The notes under the pieces were generated by a model. That model was not told the DNA's origin. It searched no databases and saw only the letters and a list, made by a program, of their open reading frames with translations. This document shows positions 47,402 to 58,335 of a DNA stretch of 64,000 nucleotides, in pieces (the first letter of the stretch is position 1; each line of letters opens with the position of its first letter). Both the position numbers and the translations under genes were made by a program. The stretch is from positions 1,235,101 through 1,299,100 of the forward strand of contig NZ_CP036455.1 of assembly GCF_004323735.1 (NCBI RefSeq), given 5' to 3'. This DNA is from Streptomonospora litoralis. GTDB taxonomy: Bacteria; Actinomycetota; Actinomycetes; Streptosporangiales; Streptosporangiaceae.

Positions 47402-49203
47402 CGGATCTCCCAGGCGTCGGGCATCAGCAGCGGCGCGGAACCGGGCACCCCGGCGCGCGCCGCCAGCTCGGCCAGGTCGCCGCTCAGGCCCAGCGCCGAC
47501 TGCGGCGCCTGCGCGCGGTCCTCGCTGGACTCGGCCGGCACCAGGCGTTCCCAGGGACCGCGCACCGGGAACGAGCGCAGCCGCCCGCCGGGCAGGTCCG
47601 CCTTCTCCCGCGCTAGGCGCACCGCGGCCGGCAGCCCGCCCAGATCGTCGACCAGGCCGCCGGCGTGGGCGTCGCGGCCGGTGAGGATGCGTCCGCGGGC
47701 CACCGCGTCGACCTGCTCGTCGCTGAGCCCGCGGGCACGGGCGACCTTGCCGGTGAAGTCGGCGTAGGTGGCGTCGAGCAGCGCGTTGACACGCTCCCAC
47801 TCCGAATCGCTGAAGCCGCGGTCGGGACCGAACATGGTCGCGTGGGCGCCGCCGTCGACGGACTCGCTGTTGACGCCCAGCCGCTCCAGCAGGCCCGTCA
47901 GCACCGGCTTGCCGGCGTAGACGCCGATGGATCCGGTCAGCGTGCCGGGCCGGGCCACGATCGCGTCGGCCTCCATCACGATGTGGTAGCCGCCGGAGCC
48001 GGCGACGTCGCCGAGCGAGGCGACGACCGGCGTGCCCGCCTGGCGGGTGAGGGCGACCTCGCGGCGGACGACGTCGGAGGCGACGGCCGAACCGCCGCGG
48101 CTGTCCACCCGGAACACCACGGCGCGCACGCTGCGGTCGCCGCGGGCGGCGCGCAGCGCCGCCGCGACGGTGTCGGCGCCCATGGTCTCGCCGCCCAGGG
48201 CCGACCGGCGGCTGCGCCCGGAGGTGATGATGCCCGTCGCGGTGATCAGCGCGATGTAGCCGCCGGTGCGCCCCGGCATCCGCTCCGACGCCGCGGTCCG
48301 GTGCCGGTAGCGGCCGACGTAGAGCAGCCGCGCGCCGTTCTCGCCGCCGCGCGCCGGCTGCGGCGCGGAGCCGGTCGCGCCGTCGCCCGACCCGGCGGAC
48401 TCCTCCCGCGTCGCGGCGTCCGAAGAGCCCGCACCGGCGCCCGCGGAACCCGCGTAGCGGCCGCGCAGTTCGGCATAGACCTCGTCGCGGTAGGCCAGCC
48501 GGTCCACCAGGCCCGCCTCCAGCGCTTCGGCGGCCAGCAGCGGGCCGCGGTCGGTGAGCTCGCGCACGCGTTCGGCCGTCAGCCCGCGCCCTTCGGCGAT
48601 ACCCTCGGCGACCTGATCGGACAGCGAGGCGACCAGCCGCTCGGTGATCTCGCGGTGGGGTTCGGTGTAGCCGCTCTCGGTGAACTTGTCGGGCGCGTTC
48701 TTGTACTCGTGGCGCGCGCCGCCCTCGAAGCGCACCCCCAGCCGCTCCACCGCGTCGCCGAGGAACGTGGTCCCGACGCTCACGCCGGTCAGCCCCACCG
48801 ACCCCGTCGGCAGCAGATTCACCTCGGCGAAGGCGGTGGCCAGGTAGTAGGAGACCGTGCCGGGGCCGAAGTCGCCGAAGGACTCCGACCAGGCGACGGT
48901 GTCCTTGCCCGCCGCGCGGAACGCCGCGACGGCCGCGCGGACCTCCTGCACCTTGGCGAAGCCCAGCGGTCGCCCGTCGATCCTGGCCACCAGCGCCTTG
49001 ACCCGCGGGTCGTGCGCTCCGCGGCGGACGCCCTCGACGACGTCGCGCAACTGCTGGTGGCGCTTGGCCATCAGCTGGCCCACCGGGTCGGCCGGCGCCT
49101 CCTCGGCCAGCCCTTCGGTGAGGTCGAGCTCCAGTATCAGCGGGCCGCTGCGCCGCTGCTGCAGTCGGGACACGGGATCGAGCAGCTTGACCGATAGCAC
49201 CAT
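47398..49203 (-). CDS. sppA: Signal peptide peptidase SppA (S49 family)
   Basis: This 601-residue protein has two tandem S49 domains, as in the E. coli 67K form. The first supplies the catalytic Lys in GARHEYKNAPDKFTE and the second the nucleophilic Ser in DVAGSGGYHIV. The linker (about residues 265-305) is Ala/Gly/Ser-rich. The enzyme degrades cleaved signal peptides at the membrane. No obvious N-terminal membrane anchor is visible, so it probably acts as a peripheral or soluble protein. ATG 49203 is chosen over GTG 49209. The flavin reductase follows with a 4-base overlap. Confidence 0.92.
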   Translation of the reverse strand: MVLSVKLLDPVSRLQQRRSGPLILELDLTEGLAEEAPADPVGQLMAKRHQQLRDVVEGVRRGAHDPRVKALVARIDGRPLGFAKVQEVRAAVAAFRAAGKDTVAWSESFGDFGPGTVSYYLATAFAEVNLLPTGSVGLTGVSVGTTFLGDAVERLGVRFEGGARHEYKNAPDKFTESGYTEPHREITERLVASLSDQVAEGIAEGRGLTAERVRELTDRGPLLAAEALEAGLVDRLAYRDEVYAELRGRYAGSAGAGAGSSDAATREESAGSGDGATGSAPQPARGGENGARLLYVGRYRHRTAASERMPGRTGGYIALITATGIITSGRSRRSALGGETMGADTVAAALRAARGDRSVRAVVFRVDSRGGSAVASDVVRREVALTRQAGTPVVASLGDVAGSGGYHIVMEADAIVARPGTLTGSIGVYAGKPVLTGLLERLGVNSESVDGGAHATMFGPDRGFSDSEWERVNALLDATYADFTGKVARARGLSDEQVDAVARGRILTGRDAHAGGLVDDLGGLPAAVRLAREKADLPGGRLRSFPVRGPWERLVPAESSEDRAQAPQSALGLSGDLAELAARAGVPGSAPLLMPDAWEIR

Positions 49204-49306
49204 GGTCACAGGCTATTAGCTCTCGGCGCGGCGCTCAGGGGTGGCGCGGCGGGCGCTGCGGGCCGCTATCGTCGTGGGGTCAAGCGTGGACGCAGAAGGG
49301 AACCCC

Positions 49307-49999
49307 ATGTCCGGCACGTCCGGTACAGCGCGGTCCAGGACCGCCGCAGCGACCGCCGCCGCGGCCGGCGCGGCACTGGTCCTGCTGGCCTCGGGTTGCG
49401 GTCTCGGCGGCTCCGGCGGCTCCGGCGCCGTGCCCAGCCCCGATTCGACCTACAGCAACGTGGTGGCCGCGGCCGAACCCGCCCCGCCCGCCGACGGCTT
49501 GACCACGGTCGAAGTGCAGGGCATCAAGATCGGTGCGCCGAAGAACTGGAGCATCGACAAGACCGGCGGGCAGCTGTGCATGCGCCCTCCCGGTCAGGGC
49601 ACCTGCGGCTACGGGGCGGTGCAGGTTATCCCGCACGTGGCCGAGAACGACCCGAACAAGTGGCCCAAGACCCAGTTCGACTCGGCCGACGGGTGGGCCT
49701 CGGACCCCTCGGTGTGCCGCAGCCTGGGCACCGCCGCCGCGGGAGACGTTCCGGTCACCGGCGCCGAGAAGCTGGAGGTCGAGAACGCGCAAGGGCTGAC
49801 CACCCACGCCGACGGCCTCAAGTCCCACCACCGGGAGTGGAAGGTGAGCTGCCAGAACGGCGACACCTTCGAGGTGCGGCTGTGGTTCCTGCCCCAGAGC
49901 GACATCGCGGTCTATGTCTGGTCGGTCGACGCGCAGTACTCCGCGCTGTACGACAAGATCGCGAAGTCGATGAACACCGACGGCTACGAGCGCGACTGA
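49307..49999 (+). CDS. Putative lipoprotein of unknown function
   Basis: This 230-residue protein has a lipoprotein signal with lipobox LASGC (Cys about 31), then a Gly/Ser-rich linker. The globular region has four cysteines (QLCMRPPGQGTCGYG, SVCRSLG, VSCQNGD) that may form two disulfides. It contains the motif VQGIKIGAPKNWSID and ends in a domain with WFLPQSDIAVYVWSVD. AAGGGA lies 6 bases before ATG 49307. I do not recognise the family, and no functional partner is adjacent. Confidence 0.78.
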   Translation: MSGTSGTARSRTAAATAAAAGAALVLLASGCGLGGSGGSGAVPSPDSTYSNVVAAAEPAPPADGLTTVEVQGIKIGAPKNWSIDKTGGQLCMRPPGQGTCGYGAVQVIPHVAENDPNKWPKTQFDSADGWASDPSVCRSLGTAAAGDVPVTGAEKLEVENAQGLTTHADGLKSHHREWKVSCQNGDTFEVRLWFLPQSDIAVYVWSVDAQYSALYDKIAKSMNTDGYERD

Positions 50000-50026
50000 G
50001 GCGCCGCCGCTCGGCCGCGCCGTTCC

Positions 50027-50068
50027 GCTGCCGGCGGGGAGGGCGGTTGCCGCCTCCCCGCCGGCAGC
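50027..50068. terminator. Bidirectional terminator between convergent lipoprotein and glgB
   Basis: A nearly perfect stem of about 19 bp (GCTGCCGGCGGGGAGG opposing CCTCCCCGCCGGCAGC, plus CGG/CCG) closes on a TTG loop with one bulged G. It serves both converging genes. Confidence 0.75.
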
Positions 50069-50095
50069 TCGGTGCCACGCCGGCGCGCACCGCGC

Positions 50096-52303
50096 TCAGG
50101 CCGGGGCGAGCCAGACCGTGCCCAGCGGCGGAACGGTCAGCGTCGCCGAAGCGGGCTGGCCGTTCCACTCCACCGCCTCGGCCCGCACGGTCCCCGACGG
50201 GCCCGCGGCGTCGGCCCCGCTGCCGCCGAAGTCCGCCGAGTCGGTGTTGAGGACCTCGCGCCAGTGCCCGGTGCGCGGCAGACCCACCCGGCGCCCGGTG
50301 TGCGTCTCCGGGGAGAAGTTGACCAGGCACGCCAGCACCGAACCGTCCTCGCCGTGGCGCAGGAAGGCGAGCGTGTTCCCGGAGTCGTCGCCGCCCTCCA
50401 GCCAGGTGAACCCGGCCGGGTCGGTGTCCAGCGACCACAGCGCCGGGGTGTCGCGGTAGACGCGGTTCAGCTCGGCGACCAGGGAGCGCACGCCCCGGTG
50501 GTAGGCGTGGTCGAGCAGCCACCACTGCACGCCCGCCTCGTGCGACCACTCGTCGCCGTGGCCGATCTCGCCGCCCATGAACAGCAGCTGCTTACCCGGG
50601 TGGGACCACATGTAGCCCAGCAGTCCGCGCAGCCCGGCGAAGCGCCGCCACTCGTCCCCGGGCATCTTGTAGAGCAGCGACCCCTTGCCGTGCACGACCT
50701 CGTCGTGCGACAGCGGCAGGATGTAGTTCTCGCTGTAGGCGTAGACCATGGAGAACGTGATCTCGTTGTGGTGGTACTGCCGGTGGATCGGGTCGCGCTT
50801 GACGTACTCCAGGGTGTCGTGCATCCAGCCCATGTTCCACTTGAAGCCGAAGCCCAGCCCGCCGTGCTCGATCGGGCGCGAGACACCCGGCCAGGCCGTC
50901 GACTCCTCGGCGACCATGATGATGCCCGGGTTGCGCCGATAGGCCGTGCTGTTGAGCTCCTTGAGGAACTCCAGCGCGTCCAGGTTCTCCCGGCCGCCGA
51001 ACTCGTTGGGCGACCAGTCGCCGCCCTCGCGCGAGTAGTCGAGGTAGAGCATCGAGGCGACCGCGTCGACACGCAGGCCGTCGATGTGGAACTCCTCCAG
51101 CCAGTACAGCGCGTTGGCGATCAGGAAGTTGCGCACCTCGGTGCGGCCGTAGTCGAAGATCAGCGTGTCCCAGTCGGGGTGCTCGCCGCGGCGCGGGTCG
51201 GGGTGCTCGTAGGTGGGCGAGCCGTCGAAGCGGGCCAGCGCCCACTCGTCCTTGGGGAAGTGCGCGGGCACCCAGTCCACCAGGACGCCGATGCCGGCGC
51301 GGTGCAGTTCGTCCACGAGCGCGCGGAAATCGTCGGGTGAGCCGAACCGCGCGGTGGGCGCGTAGTAGGAGGTGACCTGGTAGCCCCAGGATCCGCCGAA
51401 GGGGTGCTCGGCCACCGGCAGGAACTCCACATGGGTGAAGCCCATCTCGCGCACGTGGGCCACCAGCCGGGTGGCCAGCTCCAGGTAGGACAGGCCCGGC
51501 TGCCAAGAGCCCAGGTGCACCTCGTAGACGCTCATCGGGCGGCGGTCCCACTCCTGCGTCTTGCGCTCCGAAAGCCAGGCGTCGTCGCGCCACCGGTAGC
51601 CGGAGGTGTAGACGGCCGAGGCGGTCTCGGGCGGGCGCTGGGTGGCGAAGGCCATCGGGTCGGCCTTGTCGCGCCATGCGCCGTCGCGCCCCAGGACCTG
51701 GAACTTGTACAGCGCGCCGTCGCCGATGCCGGGGACGAACAGCTCCCACACCCCGCTGGAGCCCAGCGAGCGCATCGGGTGGGCGGTGCCGTCCCAGTGG
51801 TTGAAGTCGCCGACCACCCGCACTCCCTGAGCGCCGGGGGCCCATACGGCGAAGCCCACGCCGGCGACCTCACCCATGGGAGAGGGGTACGTGTGCGTGT
51901 GGGCACCCAGGGCACGCCACAGCTCCTCATGGCGGCCTTCTCTGATCAGGTGCAGGTCCATCTCGCCCAGGGTGGGCAGATGGCGGTAGGGGTCGTCGGC
52001 GAGGGTCTCGACCGGTTCTCCGCCGCAGTCGTAGACGACGGCGAGCCGGTAGTCGGGGGCCGGGGAACCCGGCACGGTGCCGGCGAAGACCCCCTGGTGC
52101 ACGTGCGGCAACTCGATCCGGGTGCCGTCCTCCAGCACCGCGTGCACCGACCGCGCCAGCGGTCGCAGAGCGCGCACGGCGGTCCCGTCGGTGCCGGGAT
52201 GCGCACCGAGCAGGCTGTGCGGATCGTGGTGGCGGCCGGCGACGAGCCGGTCGATCTCGGCGGTCAGTTGCGTGGCGGGGACGCTCATGGGAATCGTGGC
52301 CAT
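50096..52303 (-). CDS. glgB: 1,4-alpha-glucan branching enzyme
   Basis: This 735-residue GH13 enzyme makes alpha-1,6 branches in glycogen-like glucan. An N-terminal region of about 100 residues precedes the CBM48-like domain ([12 protein letters not shown]). The GH13 catalytic residues are in [17 protein letters not shown] (Asp nucleophile), [10 protein letters not shown] (Glu acid/base) and [13 protein letters not shown] (transition-state Asp). Length matches actinobacterial GlgB. ATG 52303 is taken as start and ATG 52288 is possible. It is the last gene of glgE-treS-mak-glgB, 28 bases after mak. Confidence 0.95.
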   Translation of the reverse strand: MATIPMSVPATQLTAEIDRLVAGRHHDPHSLLGAHPGTDGTAVRALRPLARSVHAVLEDGTRIELPHVHQGVFAGTVPGSPAPDYRLAVVYDCGGEPVETLADDPYRHLPTLGEMDLHLIREGRHEELWRALGAHTHTYPSPMGEVAGVGFAVWAPGAQGVRVVGDFNHWDGTAHPMRSLGSSGVWELFVPGIGDGALYKFQVLGRDGAWRDKADPMAFATQRPPETASAVYTSGYRWRDDAWLSERKTQEWDRRPMSVYEVHLGSWQPGLSYLELATRLVAHVREMGFTHVEFLPVAEHPFGGSWGYQVTSYYAPTARFGSPDDFRALVDELHRAGIGVLVDWVPAHFPKDEWALARFDGSPTYEHPDPRRGEHPDWDTLIFDYGRTEVRNFLIANALYWLEEFHIDGLRVDAVASMLYLDYSREGGDWSPNEFGGRENLDALEFLKELNSTAYRRNPGIIMVAEESTAWPGVSRPIEHGGLGFGFKWNMGWMHDTLEYVKRDPIHRQYHHNEITFSMVYAYSENYILPLSHDEVVHGKGSLLYKMPGDEWRRFAGLRGLLGYMWSHPGKQLLFMGGEIGHGDEWSHEAGVQWWLLDHAYHRGVRSLVAELNRVYRDTPALWSLDTDPAGFTWLEGGDDSGNTLAFLRHGEDGSVLACLVNFSPETHTGRRVGLPRTGHWREVLNTDSADFGGSGADAAGPSGTVRAEAVEWNGQPASATLTVPPLGTVWLAPA

Positions 52304-52331
52304 CCTGGGGTCTCGTGGTGGGCGGATCGGT

Positions 52332-53759
52332 TCACGCGGCCAGCGCCGCGATGGAGTCCAACGGGATGCGCAGCCACGAGGGCCGGTTGTGCGCCTCGTA
52401 GAGCACCTCGTAGACGGCTTTGTCGTACTCGAAGGCCCGCAGCACCGTCTGGTGCTTCTCGGGGTCGATGCCGCCGCCGAAGGCGTAACCCGAGCTGAAG
52501 GCGTCGCGGTTGCGCTGTGCCCAGGCGCGTGCCGACGGCGCGAGTTCCGCGGCTGAGGCGGAGCCGACGAGCTGGTAGCGGGCGGCGTAGTCGAACGAGC
52601 GCAGCATTCCGGCGACGTCGCGCAGCGGGCTGGAGGGGCGTTGGCGCTCCTCGACGGGTGCCGCGGGCTCGCCCTCGAAGTCCAGCAGCACCCACCCGGA
52701 GTCGGTGCGCACCACCTGGCCGAGGTGGTAGTCGCCGTGCACCCGCTGGATGGGCAGCGGCTCGTCGACGCGGGCGAAAGCCTCGTAGGCGCTGCGCAGC
52801 ACGCCCGCGTAGGGCGCCAGCTCGGGCACCTCGGTGGTGGCCAGGCGCAGCCGCTCCAGCATGGACGAGGCCAGTTCGCGCAGCGCCCGGGGGGTGAGCA
52901 CGTCGGTGGGGAGTTCGCGGGCCAGCGCGCGGTGCACGGCAGCGGTGGCCGCCCCCAGCCGTTCGGCCTCGCCGGCGAAGTCGCCGCCCGCCTCGGCGGG
53001 GGACACGCCGGGGTTGGCGTAGAGGTCGCGCACGCTGGTGGCGGCCAGCACCCAGCCGTCGGTGGCGCTGCGCATGTACTCCTGCAGCATGGCCAGCGTG
53101 GTGGGGACGGCGGCGCCGTCCTTGCCGACGTCGGCCTCGATCCAGGCGTAGGGGCGTGCGACGTAGGGTGAATCCGCCAGCGCGGCGGTCAGCTCCAGGT
53201 CCGGGTTGAGTCCGGGCCACAGCCGCCGGAATGCCTTCAGCACGTAGTCCTCGCCGTAGACGAGCGAGGTGTTGGACTGCTCGCCCTTGAGCACCAGGCT
53301 GCGCTGGCCGGTGCGCACGGTGATGCCGGACAGGCGGCGGAACCGCACCGCCGGGGCGGGCCCGGCGGAGGACGGCCGGGGCTCGCCGCCGGCGGCCCGG
53401 GGCGCGTCCGTCTCGCCGCCGTCGCCCTGGGCCAGGCGGTCCAGCAGCAGGGCGGTCAGCTCAGGGTCGTGGGAGGCGTCGTAGACCGTGCGCGGGGCGC
53501 CGCCGAACCGGCACACGCCGATGGCGGCGTGTGCCAGCTCGTCGCGCAGCGTCCCCACCGGGCGCAGCCCGAGAAGCACCTGGTATCGGGATATGGAACC
53601 CCGCTGGCCGACGTCGACGACCAGGACGCGCAGTCCGGGATCGCCGCAGACGAGGGGATGCTCCGCCTCGATCGTGACGGTCTCGACGGGCGCCCCCTTT
53701 CCGGCGAACCACCTCTGCCGTGGGATCCAGTCGGCCAGGAGCTCCTCAAGCTGAGTCAT
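52332..53759 (-). CDS. mak: Maltokinase (Mak/Pep2)
   Basis: This 475-residue kinase phosphorylates maltose at C1 with ATP to give maltose-1-phosphate, the substrate of GlgE. The N-terminal cap ([18 protein letters not shown]) is typical of Pep2 proteins. The aminoglycoside-phosphotransferase-like kinase lobe has [12 protein letters not shown], catalytic HGDYHLGQV and metal-binding LLDFEGEP. In some actinobacteria TreS and Mak are fused, but here they are separate genes 21 bases apart. Confidence 0.93.
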   Translation of the reverse strand: MTQLEELLADWIPRQRWFAGKGAPVETVTIEAEHPLVCGDPGLRVLVVDVGQRGSISRYQVLLGLRPVGTLRDELAHAAIGVCRFGGAPRTVYDASHDPELTALLLDRLAQGDGGETDAPRAAGGEPRPSSAGPAPAVRFRRLSGITVRTGQRSLVLKGEQSNTSLVYGEDYVLKAFRRLWPGLNPDLELTAALADSPYVARPYAWIEADVGKDGAAVPTTLAMLQEYMRSATDGWVLAATSVRDLYANPGVSPAEAGGDFAGEAERLGAATAAVHRALARELPTDVLTPRALRELASSMLERLRLATTEVPELAPYAGVLRSAYEAFARVDEPLPIQRVHGDYHLGQVVRTDSGWVLLDFEGEPAAPVEERQRPSSPLRDVAGMLRSFDYAARYQLVGSASAAELAPSARAWAQRNRDAFSSGYAFGGGIDPEKHQTVLRAFEYDKAVYEVLYEAHNRPSWLRIPLDSIAALAA

Positions 53760-53780
53760 GTCGGAGTGAACCTCTTCCGC

Positions 53781-55682
<1,902 letters not shown>

Positions 55683-55783
55683 GAGGCTACTCCACGAGTT
55701 GGCTTCCAGCGCCTTCCGCTGCAATGGCCCGGATGTGCGAAGAGCGGCGCGCCTCATACAAGGCAGAGCCCTTTGTGCGGGAC

Positions 55784-57757
55784 TTATTCAGCGGGGCCTG
55801 CTGTGAATACGTGTGCGGACTGGAAATGTGGGTCAAGGCGGACATAATTTGCCTCTCCCCAGACATACGATTCCCCGGAAAGGTGGTCTGTCAGGGCGAT
55901 CCGGGAGTCGGGACTGAACCCGAGAGCGGGCAGGTCGAGCCGCACAGTGGCCTCATGCGCGTGGTGCGGGTCGAGATTCACGACGGCGAGGACGACGTCG
56001 TCGCGCCCCTGGCCGCCGGCCCGGGCCAGCCGTTTGGAAAAGCAGATCAGCTCCGGCTGGTCGACATGGTGGAACCGCAGGTTGCGCAGTTCCTGCAAGG
56101 CAGGGTGTGCGCGCCTGAGCGAGTTTAGCGTGCGCAGCAGGGGCGCGATGGTCTTTCCCGAAGACTCGGCGGCGGCCCAGTCTCGGGGGCGGTATTGGTA
56201 TTTCTCGGAGTCGAGGTATTCTTCGCTCCCGGGCTTTATCGGGGTATTCTCGCAGAGCTCGTAGCCGGAGTAGACGCCCCACGCCGGTGAGGCCAGCGCC
56301 GCGAGGATCGCGCGTACCTCGAACGCCGGCCGCCCGCCGTGCTGGAGGTAGCCCGAGAGGATGTCGGGGGTGTTGGTGAACAGGTTGGGGCGCATGTAGG
56401 GGGCGGAGTCCCGGCTGAGTTCGCTCAGATAGTCCTCCAGCTCCTCCTTGTCGTTGCGCCACGTGAAGTAGGTGTAGGACTGGTGGAATCCCGCCCGCGC
56501 CAGTGCCGCCATCATCGCGGGGCGTGTGAACGCCTCCGACAGGAAGACCACGTCGGGGTCGGTCGAGGCGATCTCGCCCAGCAGCCGCTCCCAGAAGGCG
56601 ACGGGCTTGGTGTGCGGGTTGTCCACGCGGAAGACGCGCACTCCGCGCTCCATCCAGAACCGGACGATCCGCAGGACTTCGGCGTAGATCCCCTCGGGAT
56701 CGTCGTCGAAGTTCAGCGGATAGATGTCCTGGTACTTCTTGGGCGGGTTCTCGGCATAGGCGATGGAGCCGTCCGCGCGGTGCGTGAACCACTCGGGGTG
56801 CTCGTGCACCCAGGGATGGTCGGGCGAGCACTGCAGTGCCAGATCCAGGGCGATCTCCAGGCCGTGCTCGGCGGCCTCGGCGACGAAGGCGTCGAAGTCG
56901 TCGAGCGTGCCCAGGTCGGGGTGGACGGCGTCGTGCCCGCCCTCGGCCGAGCCGATCGCCCAGACCGATCCGGGGTCGCCCGGTGCGGGGGTCAGCGTGT
57001 TGTTGGGACCCTTGCGGAAGGAGCGGCCGACCGGGTGCACGGGCGGCAGGTAGACGACGTCGAAGCCCATGTCGGCGACGGCCGGCAGCCGCTTGGCGGC
57101 CGTCGCGAAGGTGCCCGAGCGCCAGGCGCCCTCCTCGCCGTCCAGCGTCGCGCCCTCCGAGCGCGGGAAGAACTCGTACCAGGAGCCGACCAGCGCGCGG
57201 CGCCGGTGCACCACCAGCGGGAACCGCTTGGTCTTGGTGACGTGGTCGCGCAGCGGGTCGGCCTCCAACTGCGCGACCACCCCCGGGGCGGTGGCGCCGG
57301 CCAGGCGCTCCTCGGGCGTGCGCGCCTCGTCGCGCAGCAGCGCGGCGATGCGGGCCATGGCGGGGCGGCGGGGTACACGCCGTGCCGCGCGGTCGAACAG
57401 GCGCGCGCCCTCCTCCAGCATCAGCGCGACGTCCTGGCCGAGCGGGATCTTGATCGCGGCGTCGTGGCGCCAGGTGGCCATCGGGTCGCTCCAGGACTCG
57501 ACGCTGAAGCTCCACCTGCCCTCGTGGCCGACCGTGACGTCGGCGCCGTAGCGGTCGGTCCCGGGTGCGATCTCCCGCATCCGGGTCAGCGACCGCCGGC
57601 GGCCGCGGGAGTCGTAGAGGGCGACCCCGGCACCCAGGGCGTCGTGCCCTTCGCGGATCACCGTGGCCCGGACCGGGAGCGTCTCGCCGGCGGCGGCTTT
57701 GGCGGTCCCGTAGTCGAGGACCGGCGAGACGTCGAGAATGGGAATGCGTCCAATCAC
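55784..57757 (-). CDS. glgE: Alpha-1,4-glucan:maltose-1-phosphate maltosyltransferase
   Basis: This 657-residue GH13_3 enzyme extends alpha-glucans with maltosyl units from maltose-1-phosphate. The family N-terminal domain ([12 protein letters not shown]) is followed by a helical insertion and the barrel. Catalytic residues are in [13 protein letters not shown] (Asp), [11 protein letters not shown] (Glu) and the later [12 protein letters not shown] region (Asp). It begins at GTG 57757 and is divergent from glgP. Downstream by 101 bases is treS, so the complete trehalose-to-glucan route is encoded in four consecutive genes. Confidence 0.95.
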   Translation of the reverse strand: MIGRIPILDVSPVLDYGTAKAAAGETLPVRATVIREGHDALGAGVALYDSRGRRRSLTRMREIAPGTDRYGADVTVGHEGRWSFSVESWSDPMATWRHDAAIKIPLGQDVALMLEEGARLFDRAARRVPRRPAMARIAALLRDEARTPEERLAGATAPGVVAQLEADPLRDHVTKTKRFPLVVHRRRALVGSWYEFFPRSEGATLDGEEGAWRSGTFATAAKRLPAVADMGFDVVYLPPVHPVGRSFRKGPNNTLTPAPGDPGSVWAIGSAEGGHDAVHPDLGTLDDFDAFVAEAAEHGLEIALDLALQCSPDHPWVHEHPEWFTHRADGSIAYAENPPKKYQDIYPLNFDDDPEGIYAEVLRIVRFWMERGVRVFRVDNPHTKPVAFWERLLGEIASTDPDVVFLSEAFTRPAMMAALARAGFHQSYTYFTWRNDKEELEDYLSELSRDSAPYMRPNLFTNTPDILSGYLQHGGRPAFEVRAILAALASPAWGVYSGYELCENTPIKPGSEEYLDSEKYQYRPRDWAAAESSGKTIAPLLRTLNSLRRAHPALQELRNLRFHHVDQPELICFSKRLARAGGQGRDDVVLAVVNLDPHHAHEATVRLDLPALGFSPDSRIALTDHLSGESYVWGEANYVRLDPHFQSAHVFTAGPAE

Positions 57758-58335
57758 AGGTGCACCATCATTGTCGTCATACCCGAGGTTTGCTCGGGTT
57801 TGTCGGATTTTCCGGGTAAACCATGTGAGCCGCGGGCGCCACTGTGTCGGGTGTGGCGTTCCAAGGCTGCGCCAGGGCAGCCCGCAGGGCCGAATGGCCG
57901 TTCAGGTCGGCTTCGGCATTTCGGGGCGGGCCTGCTCCTCTGTCTATCGTCAGGCCGGAACGCGGGCCGCGCCGACAACCCGAGGCGGGTAATTTTTGTG
58001 ATTGTCGTCACACTGCTTCAAGGTTCCGCTGACCTGCGGGAAGTCTGATGTTCCGGCATATACGACGAACCGGTCGTAGGCCCCGTAGTCGGGCTCGTGT
58101 ACCTCGCGCACCAGGGGTTTCGTCTCCACCTGGACCGGAAACACAAGTTCGACCGCCGGTGCGGATCTGCGGTGTTCCGGAATGCCTTGTTGCCGAGAAA
58201 GATCCTGGTTTCGGTAAATTTCCAGCAAAATGTGGGGTTTGGAAACACGATCGGCACGAGAAGTTTTCCATGAACTGTGGCAAAACGCCTGCGACGGGTC
58301 GCGCCCGGGCCCCCGATTGACTAGCCTCACGCTGC
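57758..58335. other. Divergent glgE/glgP control region
   Basis: This is 578 bases with no supported gene. On the glgP side, TAGCCT (58322-58327) lies 8 bases before the GTG, suggesting a leaderless or very short-leader transcript, but no good -35 was found. The segment 58180-58290 is AT-richer than its surroundings. No strong hairpin or recognised operator was noticed. Confidence 0.5.
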